A stretch of DNA of 64,000 nucleotides from CADEED01 sp035502995 (lineage in GTDB: Bacteria; Pseudomonadota; Gammaproteobacteria; Steroidobacterales; Steroidobacteraceae), in assembly GCA_035502995.1 (NCBI GenBank), contig DATJTW010000090.1, forward strand, positions 90,294 through 154,293, given 5' to 3'. Positions 52,622-60,240 of this stretch are shown piece after piece. Position 1 is the first letter of the stretch. Each line of letters opens with the position of its first letter. The position numbers and the translations under genes were made by a program. The notes beneath the pieces are model-generated. The model saw nothing but the letters and a program-made list of their open reading frames with translations, was not told the origin of the DNA and made no database searches.

Positions 52622-53572
52622 ATGAACGCCGAAGCCCGAACCGTCCCCAATCCGCTGCGGACCGAGTTCTGCGGTCTGTCCCTCAATTCGCCGATCGTCC
52701 TGCTGTCCGGCTGCGTCGGGTTCGGCGAGGAATACACGCGCGTCGAAGGGTTCTCGAACCGCGACGTCGGCGCGATCGTGCTGAAAGGCACCACCGGCAC
52801 GCCGCGCCTGGGGAATCGACCGCACCGCGTCTACGAAACGCCCTCGGGCATGCTGAACGCGATCGGGCTGCAGAATCCCGGCGTGGATCACGTGGTGCGC
52901 AAGATCCTGCCGACGCTGGATTTCAGCGAGACGCGGTTCTTCGCGAACGTGTCCGGCTCGACGATCGAGGAATACGCCGAGGTCACGCGCAAGTTCGACG
53001 ATTCGCCGATCGACGCGATCGAGATCAACATCTCCTGCCCCAACGTGAAGGAAGGCGGCGTCGCGTTCGGCAATTACCCGGACATGTCGGCGAAGGTGGT
53101 CGAGGCCTGCCGGAAGGCGACGAGCAAGCCGATCATCACGAAACTGTCGCCGAACCAGACGGACATCCGCGAGAACGCGCGGCGCTGCATCGAGGCGGGC
53201 TCGAACGGACTCGCGGTGATCAACACGATCATGGGCATGGCGATCGACGTGAAGTCGCGCCGGCCGGTCATCGGCAACATCCAGGGCGGGTTGTCAGGCC
53301 CGGCGATCAAGCCGATCGCGTTGCTGAAGGTTCACCAGGTGTACGAGGTCGCGAAGAAACACAACGTGCCGATCATCGGCCAGGGCGGCATCGCCACGGC
53401 GACGGACGCGATCGAGTTCATGATTGCCGGCGCCACGACGGTGGGCCTGGGAACTGCGCTTTTCTACGATCCGCTTCTGTGCCGCAAGATCAACGACGGC
53501 GTGGCGGACTATCTGGCGGCCCACAAGCTGGGCGGAATCGCCGGACTCGTTGGCTCGCTGCGCACGGACTGA
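52622..53572 (+). CDS. Dihydroorotate dehydrogenase-like protein, class 1 type
   Basis: A 316-residue flavoprotein of the class 1 dihydroorotate dehydrogenase fold. IEINISCPNVKEGGVAFG carries the catalytic cysteine, and TKLSPNQTDI, INTIMGMAID, GGLSGPAIKPIALLKVHQV and IIGQGGIATATDAIEFM form the FMN site. It resembles class 1B enzymes, which pair with PyrK, and also the dihydropyrimidine dehydrogenase catalytic domain; no pyrK is adjacent. It may serve pyrimidine synthesis, but a class 2 PyrD elsewhere in the genome cannot be excluded. The product is cytoplasmic. Confidence 0.85.
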   Translation: MNAEARTVPNPLRTEFCGLSLNSPIVLLSGCVGFGEEYTRVEGFSNRDVGAIVLKGTTGTPRLGNRPHRVYETPSGMLNAIGLQNPGVDHVVRKILPTLDFSETRFFANVSGSTIEEYAEVTRKFDDSPIDAIEINISCPNVKEGGVAFGNYPDMSAKVVEACRKATSKPIITKLSPNQTDIRENARRCIEAGSNGLAVINTIMGMAIDVKSRRPVIGNIQGGLSGPAIKPIALLKVHQVYEVAKKHNVPIIGQGGIATATDAIEFMIAGATTVGLGTALFYDPLLCRKINDGVADYLAAHKLGGIAGLVGSLRTD

Positions 53573-53608
53573 CCGAACTTCAGTCCGCGCGCAGGGAGCG
53601 GAAACGAA

Positions 53609-53767
53609 TCAATCCTTGGTCCGACGTGACATGGTGTAACGCCAGATGATGGCGGCCGCCGCGAGAACGCCCACGACCACAAGAACGATGTCCGACGTGT
53701 AGTCGTACCGCGTGCCCTGGACGACGATCTCCGGATATTTCGTGCTCTGAACGACGATCTCTTGCAT
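53609..53767 (-). CDS. Tiny membrane protein with duplicated EIVVQ motif
   Basis: The 52-residue product starts MQEIVVQSTKYPEIVVQGTRY: a 10-residue unit (EIVVQ-S/G-T-K/R-Y) is repeated twice, also at DNA level. A single membrane helix (about residues 26-44) follows, then a basic tail (RYTMSRRTKD), so the repeats should face the periplasm. A good ribosome binding site (AGAGGA, 5 bases before the ATG at 53767) supports the gene. The EIVVQGTR unit resembles the EIVVTGTR sequence common near the N-terminus of TonB-dependent receptors, but no other similarity is seen. No function is known. Confidence 0.65.
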   Translation of the reverse strand: MQEIVVQSTKYPEIVVQGTRYDYTSDIVLVVVGVLAAAAIIWRYTMSRRTKD

Positions 53768-54070
53768 GTGTCCTCTCTTCCCGGACAGGAATGTCCGGCA
53801 CCCTGATGGGACAAAGAATGGAACAAGCTCGGGACACTGGAAACAAAGGCGTTTCCGATTCGCGACAGCAATCACGCGAGTCGTCAGTTATGTCATCCGC
53901 CAGGGAAAAGACTGGGGAAAAAGCGCGAAGCGGATCATATAAGGTAGCGTTAACAGACTCGCGGGATCGTGGCGCGAACTGTGATGTCCCGCACGCGCGA
54001 GTGTCGTCCGCCGGATTACGTCTAGCTAGCGGACGGCGTCCTAGTGGCAGGTGGTGGACACCACCTCTCG
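53768..54070. other. Intergenic region between ntrC and the tiny membrane gene
   Basis: The 303 bases downstream of ntrC hold no convincing gene. They contain a perfect 7-base-pair inverted repeat CCGGACA with a GGAA loop (53781-53798), which would be in the leader of the tiny membrane gene, a smaller inverted repeat GGAAAC/GTTTCC at about 53840-53857, an AT-rich spot (TCATATAAGG) near 53935 that could hold a promoter, and the hairpin at 54051-54066 after ntrC. Confidence 0.5.
54051..54066 (-). terminator. Hairpin after ntrC
   Basis: A 7-base-pair GC-rich inverted repeat (GGTGGTG/CACCACC) with a 2-base loop begins 4 bases after the ntrC stop. It has no T-run, so it is a candidate only for termination or mRNA 3' end protection. 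Confidence 0.4.
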
Positions 54071-55522
54071 TCAGGGCAGCGACTCGTCGTCGCTCATCCC
54101 CAGTTCCTTCAGCTTCCGCGTCAGCGTGTTGCGTCCCCAGCCGAGCACGCGCGCCGCTTCCTGGCGGTGGCCGTGCGTGCGGTTCAGCGCGACGCGGATC
54201 AGCACGCGCTCGAATTCCGGCATCGCCTGGTCGAGCCACGCGACCGTGCCGTCGTACGGCTGCGCCTTCGCCCACAACGTCAGCGCCGCGGCCCAGTCGG
54301 TCTGCGCGGCCGGCGTGACGATGTGCATCTCCGACGGCAGGTCCTGCAGCTGGATCTCGCTGCCCGGCGCCAGCGCCGTCAGCCGGCGGCAGAGGTTCAC
54401 GAGCTCGCGCACGTTGCCCGGCCAGCGGTACGACTGCAGCCGCTCCAGCGTGACCGGCGCCAGCGTCTTCGTCTCCGTGCCCAGCTCCGCGGCGGCCTGG
54501 CGCAGGTAGTGTCCGAGCAGGTCGGGCACGTCCTCGGTGCGCGAGCGCAACGGCGGTAGTTCGATGCGGATCACGTTCAGGCGGTGATAGAGATCTTCGC
54601 GGAAGATGCCGCGCTCGACGCGCTCCTCGAGGTTCTGGTGCGTCGCCGCGATGACGCGCACGTCCACCTTCACCGGCGTCTGGCCGCCGACGCGGTAGAA
54701 CTCGCCCTCGGCGAGCACGCGCAGCAGGCGCGTCTGCAGCGGCGTCGACATGTCGCCGATCTCGTCGAGGAACAACGTACCGCCATTCGCCTGTTCGAAG
54801 CGGCCGCGGCGCTGCGTGTCGGCGCCGGTGAACGAACCCTTCTCGTGGCCGAACAGCTCGGACTCGAGGAGCTCGGCGGGGATCGCCGACGTGTTCAGCG
54901 CGACGAACGGCTTGCTCTGCCGCGGCGAGTGCTCGTGCAGCGCCCGCGCGACCAGCTCCTTGCCCGTGCCGGACTCACCGGTGATCAGCACCGCCACGCT
55001 CGAGCGCGACAGTCGGCCGATCGCGCGGAACACCTGCTGCATCGCCGGCGCCTTGCCCAGCAGCTCCGGGATCTCCGGCGTCTGCGTCGGCGCTTCGTCG
55101 CCCTTGCGCGCGGTGTGGCCGGCGCGGCGCACCAGCTCGACCGCCTGGTCGATGTCGAACGGTTTCGGCAGGTATTCGAATGCGCCGCCTTCATAAGCGC
55201 TTACCGCGCTCGGCAAATCGGAATGCGCGGTCATCACGATGACCGGCAGCGCCGGGTGCGCGACGCGCACCTCGCGCAGCAGGTCGATGCCCGAACTACC
55301 CGGCATGCGGATGTCGGTCAGCAGCACATCCGGCGCGTCGTTGCGCAGCGCGGCGAGCGCGGGTTCGGCGGAGTCGAAGGCGCGCGGCACCATGCCGCTG
55401 GCGCGCAACGCACGCTCCAGCACCCAGCGGATCGACGCGTCGTCTTCGACGAGCCAGACACGCAGCGCGGGGTGGAGAGCGGTGGGGGGAGTGGTGTGCA
55501 TATACGTGGGATCGACGCTCAT
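54071..55522 (-). CDS. ntrC: Nitrogen regulator NtrC (NR-I)
   Basis: Sigma-54-dependent response regulator, 483 aa. A receiver domain with phosphoacceptor Asp70 (VLLTDIRMPG) is followed by an AAA+ domain with Walker A GESGTGKE (residues 182-189), ELFGHEKGSFTGADTQ (GAFTGA loop, here with Ser) and LFLDEIGDM, and by a C-terminal helix-turn-helix (RQEAARVLGWGRNTLTRKLKELG). The first 20 residues before the receiver are an extension. Its ATG overlaps the ntrB stop (ATGA). It should activate the glnA promoter at 58839-58854. Confidence 0.96.
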   Translation of the reverse strand: MSVDPTYMHTTPPTALHPALRVWLVEDDASIRWVLERALRASGMVPRAFDSAEPALAALRNDAPDVLLTDIRMPGSSGIDLLREVRVAHPALPVIVMTAHSDLPSAVSAYEGGAFEYLPKPFDIDQAVELVRRAGHTARKGDEAPTQTPEIPELLGKAPAMQQVFRAIGRLSRSSVAVLITGESGTGKELVARALHEHSPRQSKPFVALNTSAIPAELLESELFGHEKGSFTGADTQRRGRFEQANGGTLFLDEIGDMSTPLQTRLLRVLAEGEFYRVGGQTPVKVDVRVIAATHQNLEERVERGIFREDLYHRLNVIRIELPPLRSRTEDVPDLLGHYLRQAAAELGTETKTLAPVTLERLQSYRWPGNVRELVNLCRRLTALAPGSEIQLQDLPSEMHIVTPAAQTDWAAALTLWAKAQPYDGTVAWLDQAMPEFERVLIRVALNRTHGHRQEAARVLGWGRNTLTRKLKELGMSDDESLP

Positions 55523-56610
55523 GCGTTCTCCGGTAGGGGCAGCAGGATCGTGAAGATCGTGCGCCCGGGCTTGCTGTCGAATTCGATCAATCCGCCGTGG
55601 CGCGTCACGAGGTCCTGCGAGACGGCGAGCCCCAAGCCCGTGCCGTTCGCGCGACCCGTGACCAGCGGGAAGAAGATGGTGTCGGCGAGTTCGGGCGGCA
55701 CACCCGGCCCGTTGTCCTCGACCTGCAGGCTCGCGGCCAGCTTGTGCCGCACGTTGCCGATGTTGACGTTCGCCGCGACGCGCGTGCGGATCACGATGCG
55801 GCCGCGCTCCCCGACGGCCAGCAGCGCGTTGCGCGCGACGTTGAGCAGTGCCTGGATGATCTGGTTGGCGTCGACCTCCGCGTTCGGCAGGGACGGATCG
55901 TAGTCGCGTTCGACGAGGACGCCCTGGCGCGCCTCGCTGCGCAACAGCCGGTACACGTGCTCGCACAGCTCGTGCACGTTGATCTGCGTCTTCTGCGGCG
56001 GGCGCGCCGGGCCGATCATCGAATCGACCAGCGCGGTCAGGCGATCCGCCTCGCTGATGATGACGCCCGTGTATTCGCGCAGGTGCTCGTGCAGCTCGCG
56101 CTCGAGTAGTTGGGCGGCTCCGCGCAACCCCCCGAGCGGATTCTTGATCTCGTGCGCGAGCTGGCGAACCATGTGGCGGCTCGAGTCGAGACGCGCCATC
56201 AATTCGTTCTCGCGCGAGATGCGCTGGCGCTGCGTGGCGTCGGAGATCTCGAGCAACAGGTACTTGCGGTCGAACTCGTTGTCCATCGGCGTCATCGTCA
56301 CGTCGATCACGCGGTGCTCGCGGCCCAGCGGGCCGGTCATCACCTGCATTTCGCGTTCCGAGAGCGTCTCGCCGGTTTCGAGCGAGCGGCGCATCAGCGG
56401 ATCCAGCGAGTCCGCCTGCAGCACCAGCGACAGGAATGGCTTGCCGCGCGCCTGGTTCACGCTGACCGCGAGCAGGTCCTGCGCGGCGACGTTGGCATAG
56501 ACCACGCACAGGTCGGCGTCGAGCACGACGATGCCGGTGGCGAGCGCGCCGATGAGATCGGCGGGCTCGAAATGCGCGATCGCGGAGGGGAGGAAACGCT
56601 CAACCGCCAT
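55519..56610 (-). CDS. ntrB: Nitrogen regulation histidine kinase NtrB (NR-II)
   Basis: A cytoplasmic sensor kinase, 363 aa. A PAS domain (about residues 15-130) is followed by the HisKA motif LAHEIKNPLGGLRGAAQLLE with phosphorylated His153, and an ATP-binding domain with VEDNGPGVP and ATGLGL-like NGTGLGLAVSQDL. The kinase is controlled by PII. It starts 33 bases after the DUF4124 gene and overlaps ntrC by 4 bases. Confidence 0.95.
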   Translation of the reverse strand: MAVERFLPSAIAHFEPADLIGALATGIVVLDADLCVVYANVAAQDLLAVSVNQARGKPFLSLVLQADSLDPLMRRSLETGETLSEREMQVMTGPLGREHRVIDVTMTPMDNEFDRKYLLLEISDATQRQRISRENELMARLDSSRHMVRQLAHEIKNPLGGLRGAAQLLERELHEHLREYTGVIISEADRLTALVDSMIGPARPPQKTQINVHELCEHVYRLLRSEARQGVLVERDYDPSLPNAEVDANQIIQALLNVARNALLAVGERGRIVIRTRVAANVNIGNVRHKLAASLQVEDNGPGVPPELADTIFFPLVTGRANGTGLGLAVSQDLVTRHGGLIEFDSKPGRTIFTILLPLPENA

Positions 56611-56643
56611 GCCGGCCTCCGGCCATGCGGGCGGTGGAGCAGA

Positions 56644-57207
56644 TCAGCCTTTCGGTTTCGGCGGCCGCGGCGGCGGTTGCCGCGCCGGCGCGTTCACGCT
56701 GGGCTGATGCACGTGGAACTGGGTGCTCGCTTCGCACAACACGCGGCCGAAGCGATCCTTCACCGTCATCGTCACCGAATGCGTGCCACGGGGGACGGGC
56801 TTCATCACGTAGCTCGTGGTGCCTTTCCCGGCCGAAGTGCCGTCGATCAGCATCTCGATGACGTCGCCGACCCGCACGTTCGGCCTCAACAACGCGCCGA
56901 TGCTCACCTGCTCCGGATTCACGAACGTCTCGTTCGCGTTCGGCCGCAGGGTGCACTGCTGGTAGTGATAGACCTCGCCCATGTCGTTCAACAGCTGCTG
57001 TTCGCTGGGCAGGGTCGAGGCCGCACCGCCCGACGACGAGGGCGCGGAATAGGTCTGGGCCGACTGCAGCTCGACGGGTTGCCCGCCGGGAATCGGCCGA
57101 TCGGAATAGGTCTTCGTGCCGTCCTTCTCGACGCGCACGTAAGTGGTCGCGAGCGCCGGAGCGGCCGCGATCGGAATCATCAAGGCCAGAGCGAGCAAGC
57201 GCTTCAT
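56644..57207 (-). CDS. DUF4124-domain protein between glnA and ntrB
   Basis: A periplasmic protein of 187 aa with a signal peptide (MKRLLALALMIPIAAAPALA) and an N-terminal DUF4124 block, YVRVEKDGTKTYSDRPIPGGQPVEL. The second half (VGDVIEMLIDGTSAGKG, GTHSVTMTVKDRFGRVLCEAS) looks like an immunoglobulin-type domain. A Pro-rich tail ends it. Genes for DUF4124 proteins often stand between glnA and ntrB in gammaproteobacteria; their role in nitrogen control is not known. Start at 57207 gives the signal peptide directly. Confidence 0.85.
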   Translation of the reverse strand: MKRLLALALMIPIAAAPALATTYVRVEKDGTKTYSDRPIPGGQPVELQSAQTYSAPSSSGGAASTLPSEQQLLNDMGEVYHYQQCTLRPNANETFVNPEQVSIGALLRPNVRVGDVIEMLIDGTSAGKGTTSYVMKPVPRGTHSVTMTVKDRFGRVLCEASTQFHVHQPSVNAPARQPPPRPPKPKG

Positions 57208-57256
57208 GGGGACGCAGCATAGCGCCTGCACCTGAACCGAGACAAAACGCAGCTCG

Positions 57257-57293
57257 CAAAACCGGGCGGCGGCGCCCGAAAAGCGCCGCCGCC
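57257..57293 (-). terminator. Intrinsic terminator after glnA
   Basis: A perfect 11-base-pair stem (GGCGGCGGCGC with its complement, 57265-57275 and 57283-57293) encloses a 7-base loop. Read on the minus strand it is followed by CGGTTTT. It lies 94 bases past glnA and before the DUF4124 and ntrBC genes, so it should limit read-through from glnA, as in enterobacteria. Confidence 0.7.
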
Positions 57294-57386
57294 GAGTCGA
57301 ATTGCGAGGCCGGGATGCCGGCGGGCGGGCGCTTCGGGACCTTGCCCGCGTTGCCGCCCCTGAGGCATCCCGCCCTCATGTCGCCC

Positions 57387-58796
57387 TCAGACGCTGTAGT
57401 ACATGTCGAACTCGACCGGGTGAGTCGACATGCGGAAGCGCGTGACTTCCTGGTTCTTCAGCGCGATGTAGGCATCGATCACGTCGTTGGTGAACACGCC
57501 GCCGCGCGTCAGGAACTCGCGATCCTTGTCGAGGTGCTCGAGGGCCATGTCGAGCGAGTGGCACACCTGCGGGATGTGCTTCTCTTCCTCCGGCTCCAGG
57601 TCGTACAGATCCTTGTCGGCCGGATCGCCGGGGTGGATCTTGTTCTGGATGCCGTCGAGGCCGGCCATCATCATCGCAGCGAACGCGAAGTACGGATTCG
57701 CAGCCGAGTCCGGGAAGCGCACTTCGATGCGACGCGCCTTCGGGTTCGCGACCCACGGAATGCGGATCGACGCCGAACGGTTGCGCGCGGAGTACGCGAG
57801 CATCACGGGCGCTTCGAAGCCGGGGACGAGACGCTTGTAGCTGTTCGTGCCCGGGTTCGTGAACGCGTTGATCGCCTTCGCGTGCTTGATGATGCCGCCG
57901 ATGTAGTAGAGCGCCGTGTCGCTGAGGCCGCCGTACTTGTCACCGGCGAACAGCGCCGTGCCGGCCTTCTGCAGCGACTGGTGCACGTGCATGCCCGAGC
58001 CGTTGTCGCCGACCAGCGGCTTCGGCATGAAGGTGGCCGTCTTGCCGTAGCTGTGCGCGACGTTGTGGATCGCGTACTTCAGGATCTGGACTTCGTCGGC
58101 CTTCTTCACGAGGCCGCCGGGACCGACGCCGATTTCGCACTGGCCGCCCGTCGCCACTTCGTGGTGGTGCACCTCGACCTTGAGTCCCATCTCTTCGAGC
58201 GCATCGCACATCGCGCCGCGCACGTCCTGGAACGCGTCGACCGGCGGAACCGGGAAGTAGCCGCCCTTCAGACCGGGACGGTGACCCTTGTTGCCGTCGG
58301 GGAACGCGGTGTTGCTGTTCCACGCTCCCTGCACGGAGTCGATGTGGTACGACGACTCGTTGAGACCGCTGTGCCAGCGGACGCTGTCGAAGATGAAGAA
58401 CTCGTTCTCGGGGCCGAACAGCGCGCCATCGGCGATGCCGGTCGACTTGAGGTACGCCTCGGCGCGCTTGCCGAGCGAGCGCGGGTCGCGCTCATAACCC
58501 TGCATCGTGGCCGGTTCGATGATGTCGCAGCGGATGTTGACCGTCGTCTGCTCGAAGAAGGGGTCGATGACCGCCGTCGTCGGGTCGAGCGACAGGATCA
58601 TGTCGGACTCGTTGATGCCCTTCCAACCCGCGATGGACGAGCCGTCGAACATCTTGCCGTCGCGAAACAGGTCTTCATCGACGAGGTTCGCGGGGATCGT
58701 GACGTGTTGTTCTTTGCCGCGCGTATCGGTGAAGCGAAGGTCGGCGTACTTGACCTCCTTGTCCTTGATCAACTTGAGAACATCTGCCGGTTTCAT
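57387..58796 (-). CDS. glnA: Type I glutamine synthetase
   Basis: GlnA, 469 aa, makes glutamine from glutamate and ammonia. FDGSSIAGW, the active-site FGPENEFFIFD, KPLVGDNGSGMHVHQSL and NRSASIRIP are conserved. Tyr398 in the DKDLYDLEPEE context is the adenylylation site of the GSI-beta class. The ATG at 58796 has AGAGGA 10 bases upstream. The upstream region holds a sigma-54 promoter and NtrC-like sites. glnA is read first of four genes: glnA, the DUF4124 gene, ntrB and ntrC. Confidence 0.98.
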   Translation of the reverse strand: MKPADVLKLIKDKEVKYADLRFTDTRGKEQHVTIPANLVDEDLFRDGKMFDGSSIAGWKGINESDMILSLDPTTAVIDPFFEQTTVNIRCDIIEPATMQGYERDPRSLGKRAEAYLKSTGIADGALFGPENEFFIFDSVRWHSGLNESSYHIDSVQGAWNSNTAFPDGNKGHRPGLKGGYFPVPPVDAFQDVRGAMCDALEEMGLKVEVHHHEVATGGQCEIGVGPGGLVKKADEVQILKYAIHNVAHSYGKTATFMPKPLVGDNGSGMHVHQSLQKAGTALFAGDKYGGLSDTALYYIGGIIKHAKAINAFTNPGTNSYKRLVPGFEAPVMLAYSARNRSASIRIPWVANPKARRIEVRFPDSAANPYFAFAAMMMAGLDGIQNKIHPGDPADKDLYDLEPEEEKHIPQVCHSLDMALEHLDKDREFLTRGGVFTNDVIDAYIALKNQEVTRFRMSTHPVEFDMYYSV

Positions 58797-58838
58797 TGTT
58801 GGAATTCCTCTGGGAAGGGATTTGAGCCTCGGTCTCAA

Positions 58839-58854
58839 TGCATTCGCTGTGCCA
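58839..58854 (-). promoter_or_regulatory. Sigma-54 (RpoN) promoter of glnA
   Basis: On the minus strand the sequence TGGCACAGCGAATGCA has GG and GC separated by exactly 10 bases, and TGGCAC matches the -24 box fully. The expected start is near 58828, giving a leader of about 32 bases to glnA. This fits NtrC control from the same locus. Confidence 0.85.
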
Positions 58855-58906
58855 GCAACTGATTCCTTGTAAATCAGGAACTTGGCTGCGATGCTGACCG
58901 ATCGAC

Positions 58907-58921
58907 GCACACCTTTGGTGC
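58907..58921. promoter_or_regulatory. NtrC-binding-like site upstream of glnA
   Basis: GCACCAAAGGTGTGC (minus strand) matches the NtrC consensus GCACCAAAATGGTGC in 12 of 15 positions by my alignment. It lies about 80-95 bases upstream of the sigma-54 start. A second, weaker pair of half-sites (GCGCCAAAG and GCAAAGGTGCC on the plus strand) lies at 58939-58963. Confidence 0.65.
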
Positions 58922-58983
58922 GGTCGCGGCGGATTTTGCGCCAAAGCGGGTCGCAAAGGTGCCGGGTTTCTCACACAACGCCC

Positions 58984-59011
58984 TTGCATGGCGCGGCAAA
59001 ATGGTTATATG
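58984..59011 (+). promoter_or_regulatory. Promoter and operator region of the RES/Xre pair
   Basis: TTGCAT at 58984-58989 and TATATG at 59006-59011 are 16 bases apart, a fair sigma-70 match. A palindrome CATATATG at 59034-59041 lies just upstream of the antitoxin start and could be its operator, as Xre antitoxins usually repress their own operon. Confidence 0.55.
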
Positions 59012-59058
59012 TGCACTGAAGTCTCATCAGGTACATATATGGACTACTGGAGACGCCG

Positions 59059-59469
59059 ATGATCCTGCCCGTCACCCATTCCAACCGCGACCCTGGCGCC
59101 CGCCGGCGCACGAGTTCCACCGGCGGCGCGGGTTTGCGCGCTTTTGGACGCATCGCCGAGGCCTGGGGCCTATCGATCGTCGAGCAGCTCACGCTGCTGG
59201 GCATCGCCTCGCGCTCCACCTATTTCAAATGGCGGCGCGAACGCGAGCCGCGCGTTCCGCAGGACACGCTCGAACGCCTGTCGTACCTGCTCGGCATCTA
59301 CAAATCGTTGCAGATCCTGCTGCCGGATCCCGCCGCCGCGGACGCCTGGGTGCGCCGGCCCAACGCGGCGCCGCTGTTCGGCGGTCGCTCGGCGCTGGAA
59401 CGCATGTTGTCCGGCCAGGTGGCCGATCTCTACGTGGTACGCGAGTACCTCGACGCCGAGCGCGGATAG
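59059..59469 (+). CDS. MbcA/ParS/Xre-type antitoxin
   Basis: A 136-residue DNA-binding antitoxin of the COG5642 type. An N-terminal Xre-like helix-turn-helix (AEAWGLSIVEQLTLLGIASRSTYFKWRR) precedes a C-terminal toxin-binding part with LSYLLGIYKSLQILLPDP, WVRRPNAAPLFGGRSALERMLSG and VVREYLD, the MbcA/ParS domain. The DALF-like NAAPLFGG signature is diagnostic. GGAG lies 7 bases before the ATG. It is followed after 18 bases by the toxin gene. It should neutralise the toxin and repress the operon. Confidence 0.9.
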   Translation: MILPVTHSNRDPGARRRTSSTGGAGLRAFGRIAEAWGLSIVEQLTLLGIASRSTYFKWRREREPRVPQDTLERLSYLLGIYKSLQILLPDPAAADAWVRRPNAAPLFGGRSALERMLSGQVADLYVVREYLDAERG

Positions 59470-59487
59470 CGCGACCCGGAACCACGG

Positions 59488-60186
59488 ATGGTCTCCGACC
59501 CCTCTTCGATCACCGCGCGGCCGGTGAGGCTGGCGCCGTGCCACCGGATCGTTCCGAGCCGGCTGCCCACCATCCACCTGTTCGAGCGCATCGCGGATCC
59601 TGCCGATTGGGATGCGCTCTACCAGCTCGAGTCGATGACCAACCCGCGGCTGCGCAACGAGGTCGGCGATCTCAATCTCGTGCCGGTCGGCGACCGCGTC
59701 GCGGGGCTCAACGCCAGCGTCGTGATGGCGCCGTTCACGCACATCGCGCCCCTCGGCACGCGTTTCACCGACGGTCGCTTCGGCGCGTACTACGCCGCGG
59801 AATCGCTCGACACCGCCATCGCCGAGACGCGTTTCCACCGCGAGAATTTCCTGCGCGCCACGGGGCAGCCGCCGATCGAGCTCGAGATGCGCTGTTATCT
59901 CGCCGACGTCGCCTGCGAGCTGCACGACATCCGCAATCGCCGGCTCGAGCTCGCGGACGTCTACGACCCGATGAGCTACGTCGCGTCGCAGGTGTTCGGC
60001 CGCACGCTGCGCGATGCCGGCGCCAACGGCATCGCATTCGACAGCGTGCGCCGGCCCGCGGGGCACTGCGTCGCCATCTTCCGGCCGCGGCTGGTGCAGA
60101 ACGTGCGCCAGGGCATCCATCTGCGATATGCGTGGGACGGCAGCTCGATCGCCGAGGTTTACGAAATCCGGCTCATGAACTTGTAG
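59488..60186 (+). CDS. RES-domain NAD+-degrading toxin
   Basis: A 232-residue toxin with a RES domain. The invariant arginine (TRFTDGRFG, Arg92), tyrosines (AYYAAES), Glu113 (IAETRFHREN) and a Ser later (AFDSVR) match the RES family, named for Arg-Glu-Ser. Characterised RES toxins (MbcT, Pseudomonas putida Res) break down NAD+ by phosphorolysis or hydrolysis. The antitoxin gene directly upstream makes this a type II toxin-antitoxin pair. It is complete with no sign of decay. It lies between glnA and glyQ, in a position where I know no conserved gene. Confidence 0.9.
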   Translation: MVSDPSSITARPVRLAPCHRIVPSRLPTIHLFERIADPADWDALYQLESMTNPRLRNEVGDLNLVPVGDRVAGLNASVVMAPFTHIAPLGTRFTDGRFGAYYAAESLDTAIAETRFHRENFLRATGQPPIELEMRCYLADVACELHDIRNRRLELADVYDPMSYVASQVFGRTLRDAGANGIAFDSVRRPAGHCVAIFRPRLVQNVRQGIHLRYAWDGSSIAEVYEIRLMNL

Positions 60187-60210
60187 TCGGGCCGGGCGCG
60201 CCCCGGCGGC

Positions 60211-60216
60211 TATACT
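60211..60216 (+). promoter_or_regulatory. -10 element before glyQ
   Basis: TATACT lies 24 bases before the glyQ start. No clear -35 element was seen in the GC-rich bases upstream. It is the only AT-rich hexamer in the 54-base gap after the RES gene. Confidence 0.5.
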
Positions 60217-60240
60217 GCGCGCCGGTTTTTGTAGACCACC

